Assembly (NCBI RefSeq): GCF_014236795.1
Contig: NZ_CP049017.1
Span: 2,706,001-2,770,000 of the forward strand
DNA from: Xanthomonas theicola
GTDB taxonomy: Bacteria > Pseudomonadota > Gammaproteobacteria > Xanthomonadales > Xanthomonadaceae
DNA: 64,000 bases
Direction of reading: 5' to 3'
In this document: one piece after another, positions 1 to 8,486 of the stretch
How the letters are laid out: every line of letters starts with the position of its first letter
Position numbering within the stretch: position 1 is the first letter of the stretch
Notes under the pieces: generated by a model
Database searches by the model: none
What the model was told of the DNA's origin: nothing
The model's input: only the letters and a program-made list of their open reading frames with translations
Translations under genes and position numbers: made by a program

Positions 1-1125
1 CGCATTCTGTTCGCCGAATCGCGCTTCGAGCGACCGGTCTACCTCATGGAAAACTTTCCCGAGTGGCCGCCCCACGCCTTCGAAGAGGTTACCCGTCTGC
101 GCAGCGCCAGATCCGCCGGGCAGTACTTGCCGTCGCGTGGCTCGGCGGATCTGGTCGAGCGGATCCTCGCGCACGAGCGCAGCAAGTACGGCATCACGCT
201 CGCCGAGGATCAGGTGCTCGTCACGGCCGGCGGCATGCACGCACTGTGGCTGGCGTTCCGGGACATCGCCAAGCGCCGACCGGCGAGCACCGTGCTGTGT
301 CTAGGGACCACTTTCGTCGGTGTCAGCAACCTGATTGCGCTATCAGGGATGCATGTGCGTTTCGTCGATCGCAATCCGTTCGAACTGACGCTCGAGGACA
401 TCGAGCAGCATCTCACCGACGACGTCGGCTGCCTGTACCTCAACTCCCCGCACAACCCGACCGGGGAGTACTTCGACCAACAGGTCATGGGGAACATCGG
501 CCGGTGGGTCGACGCGCTGGGACTCAGCTGCGTCGTCGACGCGGTCTACGACTCGTACTTCTTCGATGGCGGCACGCCGTCGCTGCCACCAGGTTTGGGC
601 ACCGCTGATCATCTTTACTTCGTGTGCTCCATGTCGAAGAACTTCGGGCTGCCCGGAGCCCGGATCGGCTGGCTCGCGTCGAGCCCGCGCAACGTGCGGA
701 CGGCGCTGTACTGGCTGGAGAACGAGAACGTCTCGGTGTCCTCGGTGTCGCAGGAACTGGCGGCTATGGCCTTGGCGCAAGGCAACGCCCCCTTGCTCCA
801 GTCCATGACGATCGTGCGCTCGCGCGTGCTGGCGTTTTTGCAGCAAGCGTTCGGTCTACCATGCATCCCTCCGGCCGGCACGCAGATGGTCCTGCGGCTG
901 CCCGTCGGCGATGTCGAGCACTTTGCCGATTACGCGCTCAACCAACACGAGCTGGTGCTCGCCACGTCGAGCAATTACGCCGGTTTTCGCCGGGAGTTCA
1001 TCCGCCTGCCTTTCTCCTACCTGCCGGAGCACACCGACCGCGCCTTGCGGCGGCTCGAATTGGCCCTTCACGCGTACCAGGACATCAGCCTCCGGCATGA
1101 GCACGACCATCTACGATTTGCATAA
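1..1125 (+). CDS. PLP-dependent class I/II aminotransferase, 5' end outside window
   Basis: The reading frame is open from base 1, so the gene begins upstream; the first internal ATG is at 46. Counting from that ATG, the fold-type I landmarks are in order: NSPHNPTG (about 133-140), DAVYDSY (D165, Y168) and the Schiff-base lysine in SMSKNFGLPGARIGW (K198). These define an aspartate-aminotransferase-fold enzyme; the substrate cannot be read from the sequence. The next gene starts 29 bases before this one stops, which suggests translational coupling and one operon with the two dehydrogenases. With a nearby NRPS-type thioesterase and an outer-membrane receptor, a role in making a non-protein amino acid or other precursor for a secreted metabolite is an inference. 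Base composition is less GC-rich than the core genes to the right. Confidence 0.85.
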   Translation, partial: RILFAESRFERPVYLMENFPEWPPHAFEEVTRLRSARSAGQYLPSRGSADLVERILAHERSKYGITLAEDQVLVTAGGMHALWLAFRDIAKRRPASTVLCLGTTFVGVSNLIALSGMHVRFVDRNPFELTLEDIEQHLTDDVGCLYLNSPHNPTGEYFDQQVMGNIGRWVDALGLSCVVDAVYDSYFFDGGTPSLPPGLGTADHLYFVCSMSKNFGLPGARIGWLASSPRNVRTALYWLENENVSVSSVSQELAAMALAQGNAPLLQSMTIVRSRVLAFLQQAFGLPCIPPAGTQMVLRLPVGDVEHFADYALNQHELVLATSSNYAGFRREFIRLPFSYLPEHTDRALRRLELALHAYQDISLRHEHDHLRFA

Positions 1126-1798
1126 CAGGACAGCCATCGTGACCGGCGGCTCCAGCGGCATTGGCGCGGGTATCGCCCAGCGCTTGCACGAGGCGGGCGC
1201 GCGCGTGGTGATCTGGGATCTTTCGACGGGTATCGACGTCACCGACGTGCATGCCGTCGACGCCGCCGCCGGTCGCGTCGCCGCCGAGTTCGGCGGCATC
1301 GACATCCTCGTCAACTGTGCAGGCATCATCGGGCTCAACGGTCCGCTCTGGGAATACGACGTGCAGGAGTGGCGACGCGTCATCGACGTCGATCTCCATG
1401 GCACGTTCATCCCGTGTCGGGCCTGCATACCCCACATGCTGACGCGCGACCGGGGCCGCATCGTCAATCTCGGCTCCATCGCGGGCAAGGAAGGAAATGC
1501 CAACGCCGCCGCGTACTCGGCGGCCAAGGCTGGCGTGCTGGCGCTGACCAAGTCGCTTGGCAAGGAGCTGGCGCACACGGGCATCCGCGTCAACGCGATC
1601 GCGCCCGCGATGGTCCGCACGGCGCTTTTCGAGCAGATGAGCGAGGAATACATGCAGCGGATGATCGCCAAGATTCCCCTGGGGCGTCCTGGCGAGATCG
1701 ACGAAATCGCAGCACTGTGCCTGTGGTTGTGCTCGGACGAATGCACGTTTTCGACCGGCGCCGTCTTCGATGCGTCCGGCGGGCGCGCGGTCTATTGA
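1097..1798 (+). CDS. Short-chain dehydrogenase/reductase (FabG-like)
   Basis: A 233-residue classical SDR. It has the nucleotide-binding TGGSSGIG (about 16-23), the NCAG structural motif, a catalytic Ser in NLGSIAG and the YSAAK active-site pair. SDRs of this type reduce or oxidise keto/hydroxy groups with NAD(P)H. The frame is open further upstream, but the ATG at 1097 gives the normal family length and overlaps the aminotransferase end by 29 bases. The second SDR follows 14 bases after the stop, so the pair probably acts on the same intermediate. The substrate is unknown. Confidence 0.85.
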   Translation: MSTTIYDLHNRTAIVTGGSSGIGAGIAQRLHEAGARVVIWDLSTGIDVTDVHAVDAAAGRVAAEFGGIDILVNCAGIIGLNGPLWEYDVQEWRRVIDVDLHGTFIPCRACIPHMLTRDRGRIVNLGSIAGKEGNANAAAYSAAKAGVLALTKSLGKELAHTGIRVNAIAPAMVRTALFEQMSEEYMQRMIAKIPLGRPGEIDEIAALCLWLCSDECTFSTGAVFDASGGRAVY

Positions 1799-1812
1799 AC
1801 CAAGGATGCCAT

Positions 1813-2559
1813 ATGCGCCAAACGAATCGAGTCGCGGTCATCACGGGTGGATCCTCCGGCATGGGGGCCGCGTGCGCCAGGGAATTCGCCGCAGCCGGCT
1901 ACCGCGTGGTCATCGCGGGACGGACGGCATCCAAAGCCCAGCAGGTCGCGGCGCAGATCGGCGGCGACGAGCCGCTGGTAGGTGATGTCGGCGATCCGGT
2001 GTTCTGCCGGCACATCATCGGCACGGCGATGTCCCGTCACGGACGGGTCGACGCACTTGTCAACGCGGCCGGCATCATCGCCCGCGCGGGCGCGGTCGCC
2101 ACAACCGACGAGCAGTGGAAGCGCGTGCTCGACGTAAACCTGGGCGGCGTGTTCTATACGTGCCGGGCGGTGCTGCCGATCATGAAACAGCAGGGTGGGG
2201 GCGTCATCGTCAACTTCGGATCGATCTGGGGCGACGTCGCCGCCGCGGGCGTGGCGGCCTACTGCGCTTCCAAGGGCGCCGTCCACAACCTGACCCGCGC
2301 CATGGCGTTGGAGCATGTCAAGGACGGCATCCGCATCAACACGATCGCGCCGGGCGAAGTCAACACGCCGATGCTGCAGTCGGAACGCAAGGAACGCGTG
2401 ACGCAGGCGCTGCTCGACGGCATCGCGCAGACCGTCCCCATGGGCCGCCTGGCCGATCCCGCCGAGATCGCGCGCGTGGTGTTGTTCATGGCCTCCGACG
2501 CGGCGAGCTATATGACCGGATCGACCATCACCGTCGACGCCGCCTTTACGGCCCGCTGA
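1813..2559 (+). CDS. Short-chain dehydrogenase/reductase (FabG-like), second copy
   Basis: A 248-residue classical SDR with TGGSSGMG (11-18), NAAG, Ser in NFGSIWG and YCASK as the catalytic pair; the C-terminal TGSTITVDA is the usual family ending. The ATG at 1813 is preceded by AAGGAT at good spacing. It belongs to the operon of the aminotransferase and the first SDR but differs clearly from that SDR, so it is not a recent duplicate. Its end overlaps the convergent thioesterase gene by 14 bases. The reaction is a ketone/alcohol interconversion with NAD(P)H by family; the specific substrate is not known. Confidence 0.85.
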   Translation: MRQTNRVAVITGGSSGMGAACAREFAAAGYRVVIAGRTASKAQQVAAQIGGDEPLVGDVGDPVFCRHIIGTAMSRHGRVDALVNAAGIIARAGAVATTDEQWKRVLDVNLGGVFYTCRAVLPIMKQQGGGVIVNFGSIWGDVAAAGVAAYCASKGAVHNLTRAMALEHVKDGIRINTIAPGEVNTPMLQSERKERVTQALLDGIAQTVPMGRLADPAEIARVVLFMASDAASYMTGSTITVDAAFTAR

Positions 2560-3331
2560 CGCGGGCCCATACGGCCCGGAGCACCCGCGCCAGGCTGGCG
2601 ACATGGGCCGATTCCAGCATCGTCGCATGGTTGCCGGCAACGCGATGCACGTGTTGCGCTGGCGCCCATGGCAGCCACGTGTCCGAATCCGCAGCCGTGC
2701 GCTCGGCCCACACCAAATCGATCGCGTGGGGATAGCGCTGGGGTGGCAGGTAGGTTGTTCTCAGGTTGCTGGCGAACACGGCGAAGATCATCGCCAACTC
2801 GTCCGGATCGGCCTGGGCGCGTCGACCCAGCACCTGCAGCTGCGCATCGAGGGCGCGACTGGCGAAGTCCGCGGCTCGCAGGTTGAGCGGTCGACCCAGG
2901 TGAAGCTCGAACAGGCTTGCCAACTCCAGCAACGCATCGACGTCCGAGTATTCCCGCTGCCGTCGCCCCGGTGCATCCGAATCCACGATGACGACCGACG
3001 CGGCGCTCGCGCGTCGCGCCATCTCGAATGCCACCCATCCCCCGAACGAGTGTCCCACCAGGTGATATGGACCCTGCGGGTACACGCTGCGCAGTTCGCC
3101 GAGATATTCTATGGCCGCTTCCTCCACCGTGGCGTGGGGAGACCGCTCGTCCAACATGCCCGGAGGCATGAAGGCGTGCACGGTGTATTCCACTCCCAGT
3201 GCGCCGCACAACGGCGCGAACGACATCGCGGTGTTGCCTGCACCCGGCACACAAAACACGGGGGGGTGGCGCGTGGCGCCCGTCTGCAACGTGAGGAACA
3301 CGGCTATTTTTTGAGGACAGGCATGCAGCAT
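2546..3331 (-). CDS. NRPS/PKS-type alpha/beta-hydrolase thioesterase
   Basis: A 261-residue alpha/beta hydrolase. The N-terminal strand with FCVPGAGNTA forms the oxyanion region, GHSFGG (93-98) holds the nucleophile Ser95, DSDAP is the expected acid region and GNHATML near residue 233 carries the catalytic His. This arrangement is typical of thioesterases acting with non-ribosomal peptide synthetases, either as stand-alone type II editing enzymes or as a detached releasing domain. No synthetase lies in the window; if there is one, it would be to the left of base 1. The gene is convergent with the SDR operon and divergent from the receptor, so the 215-base gap at 3332-3546 should carry both promoters. 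Confidence 0.8.
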   Translation of the reverse strand: MLHACPQKIAVFLTLQTGATRHPPVFCVPGAGNTAMSFAPLCGALGVEYTVHAFMPPGMLDERSPHATVEEAAIEYLGELRSVYPQGPYHLVGHSFGGWVAFEMARRASAASVVIVDSDAPGRRQREYSDVDALLELASLFELHLGRPLNLRAADFASRALDAQLQVLGRRAQADPDELAMIFAVFASNLRTTYLPPQRYPHAIDLVWAERTAADSDTWLPWAPAQHVHRVAGNHATMLESAHVASLARVLRAVWARVSGP

Positions 3332-3546
3332 TTCAGTCCAGTGGCCTGATTTGCCAAATCGTGGCGGCAGTTATTGCCCACAAGGAATGAGGATGCCCGC
3401 AGCGTCATGTGTCTTTCCTTGAAACAAAACCATTTCCTCGAAGAGGATCACCGGCATCCGCGTCATTTTGATGACACTTCGGCGTCACGAAAGTGCCGCC
3501 GCCCTATGGAATGATCGGGTTTGGAAAATAAGGAGATCTGCGCAAT

Positions 3547-5460
3547 ATGTCCTGCTGGCGCTGCTGCGGCTTTCTCCTGGTTGTCATTGTCGCGTCTCCC
3601 GTGCATGCGCAGCGCGCCGACGACAATGCGGTGACCGCCGTCGAAGATGCTTTCGGTGCGACGGTCGGTACCGAAACCATCGGTCTGTATGACGAAAGCC
3701 AGGTGCGTGGCTTCTCGCCAGTCGTCGCCGGCAACGTTCGCATCGAAGGGCTGTACATGGATCGTCAGGGCATCCTGCCGGCGCCGCTGGTGGAAGGCTC
3801 CACGATCCGTGTTGGTTTAGCCGCGCAGAGTTTCCCGTTTCGGGCGCCCACCGGGATCGTCGACTACAAACTCCACGAAGCGGGCAACGAACGTATCGTG
3901 AGCATCGTCGGCGCGCTCAATGCCTACGATTCGCCCTTCATCGAAGTAGGCAGCAAATTGCCGATCGTGCGTGATCGGTTGAGCGTCGCCGCCGGCGCGT
4001 CGTATTCGTACGAGAAATATCTCGATGGTGCAAGCGCGCCTTACTGGCGTGCGGCCATCGTACCCCGTTGGCATCCCACCGACGCTATCGAGGTGATTCC
4101 GTTCTGGAGCATCAATCGGGGCGACGACGAGGAGGTCGCCGCGCTGGTGAATACGAGCGGAAACTATTTGCCTCCCGAACCATCGCGACGTCCTTATTTT
4201 GGCCAGCCTTGGGCGCAGAACGAGACCTGGAGCACCAACTATGGATTGATCACGAAAGCCCGGATCGGGTCCAACTGGGCTATCGCGGCCGGCATGTTCA
4301 AATCGGTCTATGACGTCAAGAAAGGATTTTCCGAACTCTACAACGACACCACTCCCGATGGCATGACCCATGAATTGGTTATCGCCGATCCTCAGCAACG
4401 CTACGCCTCGACCAGCGGCGAACTGCGTGCATCGAGGAGTTTCACGGAAGGGCCGCGTCTGCATGTCGTCTACGCATCCGTGCGCGAGCGGAAGCAGGAG
4501 AACCGGTACGGAGGCTCGACCGAGCCGTTCGATTTCGGCGTGCATCGATTGGGGGTGCAGGTCGTGCAGCCCCGGCCCGAGCGCTTCGATTTCGGCGAGC
4601 GGACGCGCGATAGCGTCGATCAATCCACGTTGGGGCTTGCGTACGAAGGACGATGGAAAGGAGTGGGGGAGCTCAGCCTCGGCGTGCAGCGGGTCGATTA
4701 CGAGAAACGCGTCGACCAACCCAACGCCCCTCGCGTCACCCGGCGTGACGCGCCCTGGCTGGCCAACGGCACGCTATCGGCGCACCTGTCGCAGCGCTTG
4801 ACGTTGTATGGCGGCTACGTGCGAGGGCTGGAGGAGAACGGCATCGCTCCAAACGGTGCGGTGAATCGCAACGAAGCCCTGCCTGCCATTCGCTCCCGGG
4901 AGATGGACGCGGGGCTGTCCTGGGCGGTTGCCTCCGACCTGAAACTCATCGCCGGCGTCTTCAATATCGAGAAGCCCTATTACGCCATCAACCCGCAGGG
5001 TCTCTATACCTCGTTGGGCGAGGTACGTCATCGCGGCGTCGAGCTGAGCCTTTCTGGCACGCCGATCGACTCGTTGAACGTGGTCGCCGGTGCGGTGTTG
5101 ATGAGTCCTCGCGTTTCCGGCGAACTGGAAGGCAACAGGCCGATCGGACAAACCGATCGCACGCTGCGGCTGAACCTCGAATATCGTCCACCGCTGTGGT
5201 CCGGCCTGGCGGTGGACTTCGCGGCGGTGAACTACGGTGATCGCACGGCCTCGCTCGATGGCGTGAACAAGGTGCCCGGTTATACGTTGCTGGACCTGGG
5301 CTTTCGGTATCGTTTGAAGTGGGGCGCCGCACCGGCCACGCTGCGTGTCCTGGCTCAGAACCTCACCGATGAGTTCGCGTGGGGCGTGTTTGGGCCTAAC
5401 AACTTCTTGCTGACCGACGGCCGTCGCTATTCGGTGCAGCTCGCCATTGATCTTTATTAG
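3547..5460 (+). CDS. TonB-dependent outer-membrane receptor with shortened plug
   Basis: A 637-residue protein with a signal peptide (hydrophobic to about residue 20, cleavage after VHAQ). A short plug follows (QVRGFSPVVAGNVRIEGLY), then a barrel rich in alternating aromatic strands ending in LAIDLY, a classical outer-membrane C-terminus. Barrel landmarks such as LAQNLTDEF are as in siderophore receptors. The plug region is clearly shorter than usual and I cannot point to a firm TonB box. An AGGAG ribosome site sits 11 bases before the ATG. Beside biosynthetic-type genes the likely role is uptake of the metal-loaded or free metabolite made by the cluster, which is an inference. The gene stops 6 bases before a transposase remnant. 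Confidence 0.8.
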   Translation: MSCWRCCGFLLVVIVASPVHAQRADDNAVTAVEDAFGATVGTETIGLYDESQVRGFSPVVAGNVRIEGLYMDRQGILPAPLVEGSTIRVGLAAQSFPFRAPTGIVDYKLHEAGNERIVSIVGALNAYDSPFIEVGSKLPIVRDRLSVAAGASYSYEKYLDGASAPYWRAAIVPRWHPTDAIEVIPFWSINRGDDEEVAALVNTSGNYLPPEPSRRPYFGQPWAQNETWSTNYGLITKARIGSNWAIAAGMFKSVYDVKKGFSELYNDTTPDGMTHELVIADPQQRYASTSGELRASRSFTEGPRLHVVYASVRERKQENRYGGSTEPFDFGVHRLGVQVVQPRPERFDFGERTRDSVDQSTLGLAYEGRWKGVGELSLGVQRVDYEKRVDQPNAPRVTRRDAPWLANGTLSAHLSQRLTLYGGYVRGLEENGIAPNGAVNRNEALPAIRSREMDAGLSWAVASDLKLIAGVFNIEKPYYAINPQGLYTSLGEVRHRGVELSLSGTPIDSLNVVAGAVLMSPRVSGELEGNRPIGQTDRTLRLNLEYRPPLWSGLAVDFAAVNYGDRTASLDGVNKVPGYTLLDLGFRYRLKWGAAPATLRVLAQNLTDEFAWGVFGPNNFLLTDGRRYSVQLAIDLY

Positions 5461-5466
5461 GGCCTT

Positions 5467-5715
5467 TTAACACATCCCAAGCCCATCAACGACCAGGACG
5501 AAGCTAAGGAATCGGAGGAACATGACATCCAGCTTCTCCAAGCGTGAAAAAATCCAGCGGTCGCCTTTCAAGCGACGCAACAGCCCCTCCACTTCGTTGC
5601 GCCGCTTGTACATTTCCCGGTTGTACTCCCAAGGATCGACCCGATTGGACTTCGGCCGGACCACCGGCACGAAGCCAAGATCAAGCGCCAAGCTGCGCGG
5701 GCGTTCGGACCCGGC
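5467..5715 (-). mobile_element. Remnant of IS5-superfamily transposase (3' end only)
   Basis: The minus strand encodes only the last part of a DDE transposase: LDLGFVPVVRPK, then the YKRRNEVEGLLRRLKG segment with the catalytic Glu, then an FSRLEKLDVMF-type tail and a stop at 5467. The N-terminal two thirds and the left terminal repeat are missing. The right side runs straight into a carboxypeptidase fragment on the other strand; the exact boundary (about 5715) is estimated from where recognisable transposase sequence stops. This is a dead insertion sequence marking a recombination joint. Confidence 0.75.
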
Positions 5716-6316
5716 CGGCAGCGAACGCATGATCCAGCAGGTGGCGGCGATGACCGGGCTGGACCCGGTGTACGTGCGCCGTGCCGGCGGCCGCCTGCAG
5801 ACCCACGCCTACCTGCGCGAGGTGTTCCGCGACAAGGGCCGGCTCGGCAGCCGCTACGACTCCAACGTGACCGCGTTCGATCCGTTTCCGAACGCGCCCG
5901 AGCAGCGCACCAACGATCCGCTGCTGGACAGCATCATCGCCCCGACCACCACCGCGATGGTGGATTTCGTGACCCGCGTGGTCGGCTGGAAGGTGGATGC
6001 GCGCTACCAGGCGCTGAACTACAACGTGAACAAGCTGTGGGACTGGAACGACGAACTGCGCAAGGGCTCGGTGACCGACCTGCGCCAGGCGGTGGCGATC
6101 GATCCCAAGCTGCGGGTGCTGATCGTGCATGGCTGGAACGACCTGTCGTGCCCGTTCATGGGCTCGGTGCTGACCGTGGACCAGATGCCGGTGATGGGCG
6201 GCGACCCGACCCGGGTGCAGGTCAAGAACTATCCGGGCGGGCACATGTTCTACAACCGCGCCGACAGCCAGCGCGCGCTGCGCAGGGATGTGATGGGGAT
6301 GTATCGCGCTAACTGA
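5716..6316 (+). pseudogene. 3' fragment of peptidase S10 (serine carboxypeptidase)
   Basis: About 200 residues remain, from GSERMIQQ to the stop. The fragment keeps the catalytic Asp motif (HGWNDLSCPF) and the catalytic His motif (YPGGHMFYN), but the N-terminal half with the nucleophile Ser is gone, replaced by the antisense of a transposase remnant. The open frame that appears to continue left to 5522 is an accident of reading the transposase backwards. In this family the full protein is around 500 residues, so more than half has been lost. It is followed by an inverted repeat and then the convergent pit gene. Confidence 0.8.
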
Positions 6317-6318
6317 TC

Positions 6319-6408
6319 CGGACTCGGGACTCGTAGCATCGCGAACGAAGCTTTACCGATTTCCGTTCTTCGAGTCCCGAGTCCCCGCGGTCCCGAGTCC
6401 CGAAAACT
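6319..6408. repeat. GGGACTCGGGA-family inverted repeat
   Basis: The left arm (6319-6333, GGACTCGGGACTCG) pairs with the right arm from 6371 (CGAGTCCCGAGTCC), and a second copy of the right-arm unit follows at 6391. It lies exactly between two convergent genes, where a bidirectional transcription stop would be useful. Relatives occur at 18.1, 29.4, 40.9 and 43.7 kb. Confidence 0.8.
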
Positions 6409-7529
6409 CACACCCAGCCGAACAGCGCGAACACCTGAAAGATCAAGTACGCCACCCCGGCGGCGGCCGGAATGGTCAGGATCCAGGCCCAGACGATGCG
6501 CTCGATCACGCCGAAGCGCAGCGAGCGCGGGTTCTTGGCGAAGCCCACGCCCATGATCGCGGTGGAGATGCTGTGAGTGGTGGACACCGGCATGCCGAAG
6601 TGCGCGGCCAGGGTCAGGATCGTCGCCGAGCTGGTTTCCGCGGCGAAGCCGTGGATCGGATCCAGCTTGACCATCTTGTGGCCCAACGTCTTGATGATCT
6701 TCCAGCCGCCGGAGGCGGTGCCGGCGGCCATCACCACCGCACAGGTCAGCACGATCCAGGTGGCGATGCCCTGGCTCTGGCTGGCGGCAGGATGCAGGAA
6801 CGCCAGCCACGCCGGCAGGTCGTCCAGCGCGCCGGTGCTCTGCGCGCCGACCAGGGTCATGGCGATGATGCCCATGGTCTTCTGCGCGTCGTTATGGCCG
6901 TGCGCATAGCCCATGTAGGCGGCCGAGGCGATCTGCGCCTTGCCGAAGAAGGCATTGACCCAGCGCGGCCGCGCCAGCCGCCCGAGCGGGCCGCCGAGCC
7001 GGGCCAGCCCGGCGATCATCGCCCACAGCAGCAGCATCACCGCGATGCCGAGCAGGAAGCCGGCGATCGGCGAGGTGATCATCGGCACGAACACCTTCCA
7101 CAGCAGGCCCTTGTTCCTGGCCCAGTCGCCCACGTTCTGCGACCAGATCAGCGCGTCCCAGTGGTTGCGCGCGGCGGCCAGGCCGGCGCCGCACAGGCCG
7201 CCGATCAGCGCGTGCGAGGACGAGGACGGCAGGCCCTTCCACCAGGTGATCAGGTTCCAGACGATGCCGCCGAGCAGCGCGCACAGGATCACCTGCGGGG
7301 TGACCACCACCACCTCGGTGTTGAGCAGGCCCGCGACGATGGTCATCGCCACCGCGGTCCCGGTCAGCGCGCCGATCAGGTTCATGCCGGCCGCCAGGAT
7401 CACCGCCCAGCCGGGGCTGAGCACCTTGGTCGCGACCACGGTGGCGATGGAGTTGGCGGTGTCGTGGAAGCCGTTGATGAACTCGAACACGAGCGCGGCC
7501 AGGATCACGACCGGGACCAGCGTCAGCAT
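6408..7529 (-). CDS. pit: Inorganic phosphate transporter, PiT family
   Basis: A 373-residue polytopic membrane protein with about ten hydrophobic segments. The two inverted-repeat PiT signatures are present: GFHDTANSIATVVATK near the N-terminus and GYAHGHNDAQKTMGIIA in the second half. PiT proteins import metal-phosphate driven by the proton gradient. The ATG at 7529 gives the full N-terminal helix. It lies 85 bases downstream of the DUF47 gene on the same strand, the standard pairing in bacteria. The end meets an inverted repeat shared with the convergent peptidase fragment. Confidence 0.93.
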   Translation of the reverse strand: MLTLVPVVILAALVFEFINGFHDTANSIATVVATKVLSPGWAVILAAGMNLIGALTGTAVAMTIVAGLLNTEVVVVTPQVILCALLGGIVWNLITWWKGLPSSSSHALIGGLCGAGLAAARNHWDALIWSQNVGDWARNKGLLWKVFVPMITSPIAGFLLGIAVMLLLWAMIAGLARLGGPLGRLARPRWVNAFFGKAQIASAAYMGYAHGHNDAQKTMGIIAMTLVGAQSTGALDDLPAWLAFLHPAASQSQGIATWIVLTCAVVMAAGTASGGWKIIKTLGHKMVKLDPIHGFAAETSSATILTLAAHFGMPVSTTHSISTAIMGVGFAKNPRSLRFGVIERIVWAWILTIPAAAGVAYLIFQVFALFGWV

Positions 7530-7614
7530 CGCGCGGCCCTCGCGTCGGGGGTGCCGGCCGCGCCGGCGGGCGTGGCGGCACGGCCGCAGATGCAGCAGAT
7601 CCGCACCTCGTCCA

Positions 7615-8241
7615 TCACGAGTTCTTCAGCACGATCTGGTAGACCACCACGCCGGCCTCGCGGCAGCGGTCGATGGCCTTCTCCAGGATCTCGAAGAACT
7701 CCTTGAGCAGGAACATCTGCAGGTTGTCCAGGCGCCCGGAGTAGATGTCGCGGTACAGCTCCAGCATCAGCCGGTCGGCCTCGTTCTCCAGCGCGCGCAG
7801 CTTGTCGTTGTGCGCGCTCATCCGGTCCAGGTGCATGTTGCGCAGGTCGTGGACCATCTCCACCACCACTGCCGCGGCCTGTTCCAGCATCGCCGCGCGC
7901 GGGGCGAAATCGATGTGCTCCAGGTGCTGCACCGCCAGCGAATAGCGGTCGGCGAACTTCTCCACCTGCTTGGGGATCTTGTACAGCGCCGAGCCCAGCG
8001 CCTCGATGTCCTCGCGCTCGATCGGGGTCATGAAGCTGTCGACCAGCGCCTGGCCGATCTTGTCGGAGGCGGCGCGCTCGCGCAGCCGGGCTAGCTTGAA
8101 GGCGTCCAGCGCCGGTTGCCGGTCCGACTCGCGCATCATCGAATGCAGGGCCCTGGTGCTGTCGTAGGCGGCCTGCGCCGCTTCGTCGAGCAGGGTGTAG
8201 AACTGCTTGCCGGAGCCGAAGATGGTCTGCAACGAGAACAT
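7615..8241 (-). CDS. DUF47 (PhoU-like) family protein, pit accessory
   Basis: A 208-residue, mostly helical cytosolic protein beginning MFSLQTIFGSGKQFYTLLDEAA and ending YQIVLKNS, the hallmark ends of the DUF47/YkaA family, which is structurally related to PhoU. These proteins are encoded with PiT transporters and are thought to modulate phosphate transport. A TTG three codons upstream could extend the frame, but the ATG at 8241 matches the family N-terminus. It is transcribed divergently from the CorC-type gene; a TTGACA hexamer lies at 8298-8303 in the shared upstream region without a convincing -10 partner. Confidence 0.9.
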   Translation of the reverse strand: MFSLQTIFGSGKQFYTLLDEAAQAAYDSTRALHSMMRESDRQPALDAFKLARLRERAASDKIGQALVDSFMTPIEREDIEALGSALYKIPKQVEKFADRYSLAVQHLEHIDFAPRAAMLEQAAAVVVEMVHDLRNMHLDRMSAHNDKLRALENEADRLMLELYRDIYSGRLDNLQMFLLKEFFEILEKAIDRCREAGVVVYQIVLKNS

Positions 8242-8486
8242 GAAACGCAATCCCGCCGTCGCGGGAGGGACGGCACCGGGGCTGAATTATGACCGTTTGT
8301 TGACAATATGGGGAACCCGACGACCGGCGCCGCCGCGCCTGCGGGGCGTGGACAGGTCGCCGCCCGGGTTTGCTACCATGCTGCCGCGCCGCCGCTAAGC
8401 GCACCCTATGGACGACCACCCCCGCCCCCCTCCGCGCCGCCACGGCGCCCATGTCCCCGCTTCCCTCGCCGCCAGGGAGCGCGCGC

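Noticed and set aside
5522..6316. 264-codon frame starting inside the transposase remnant
   Set aside because: The first 65 codons are the antisense of the transposase; only the S10 peptidase part has homology.
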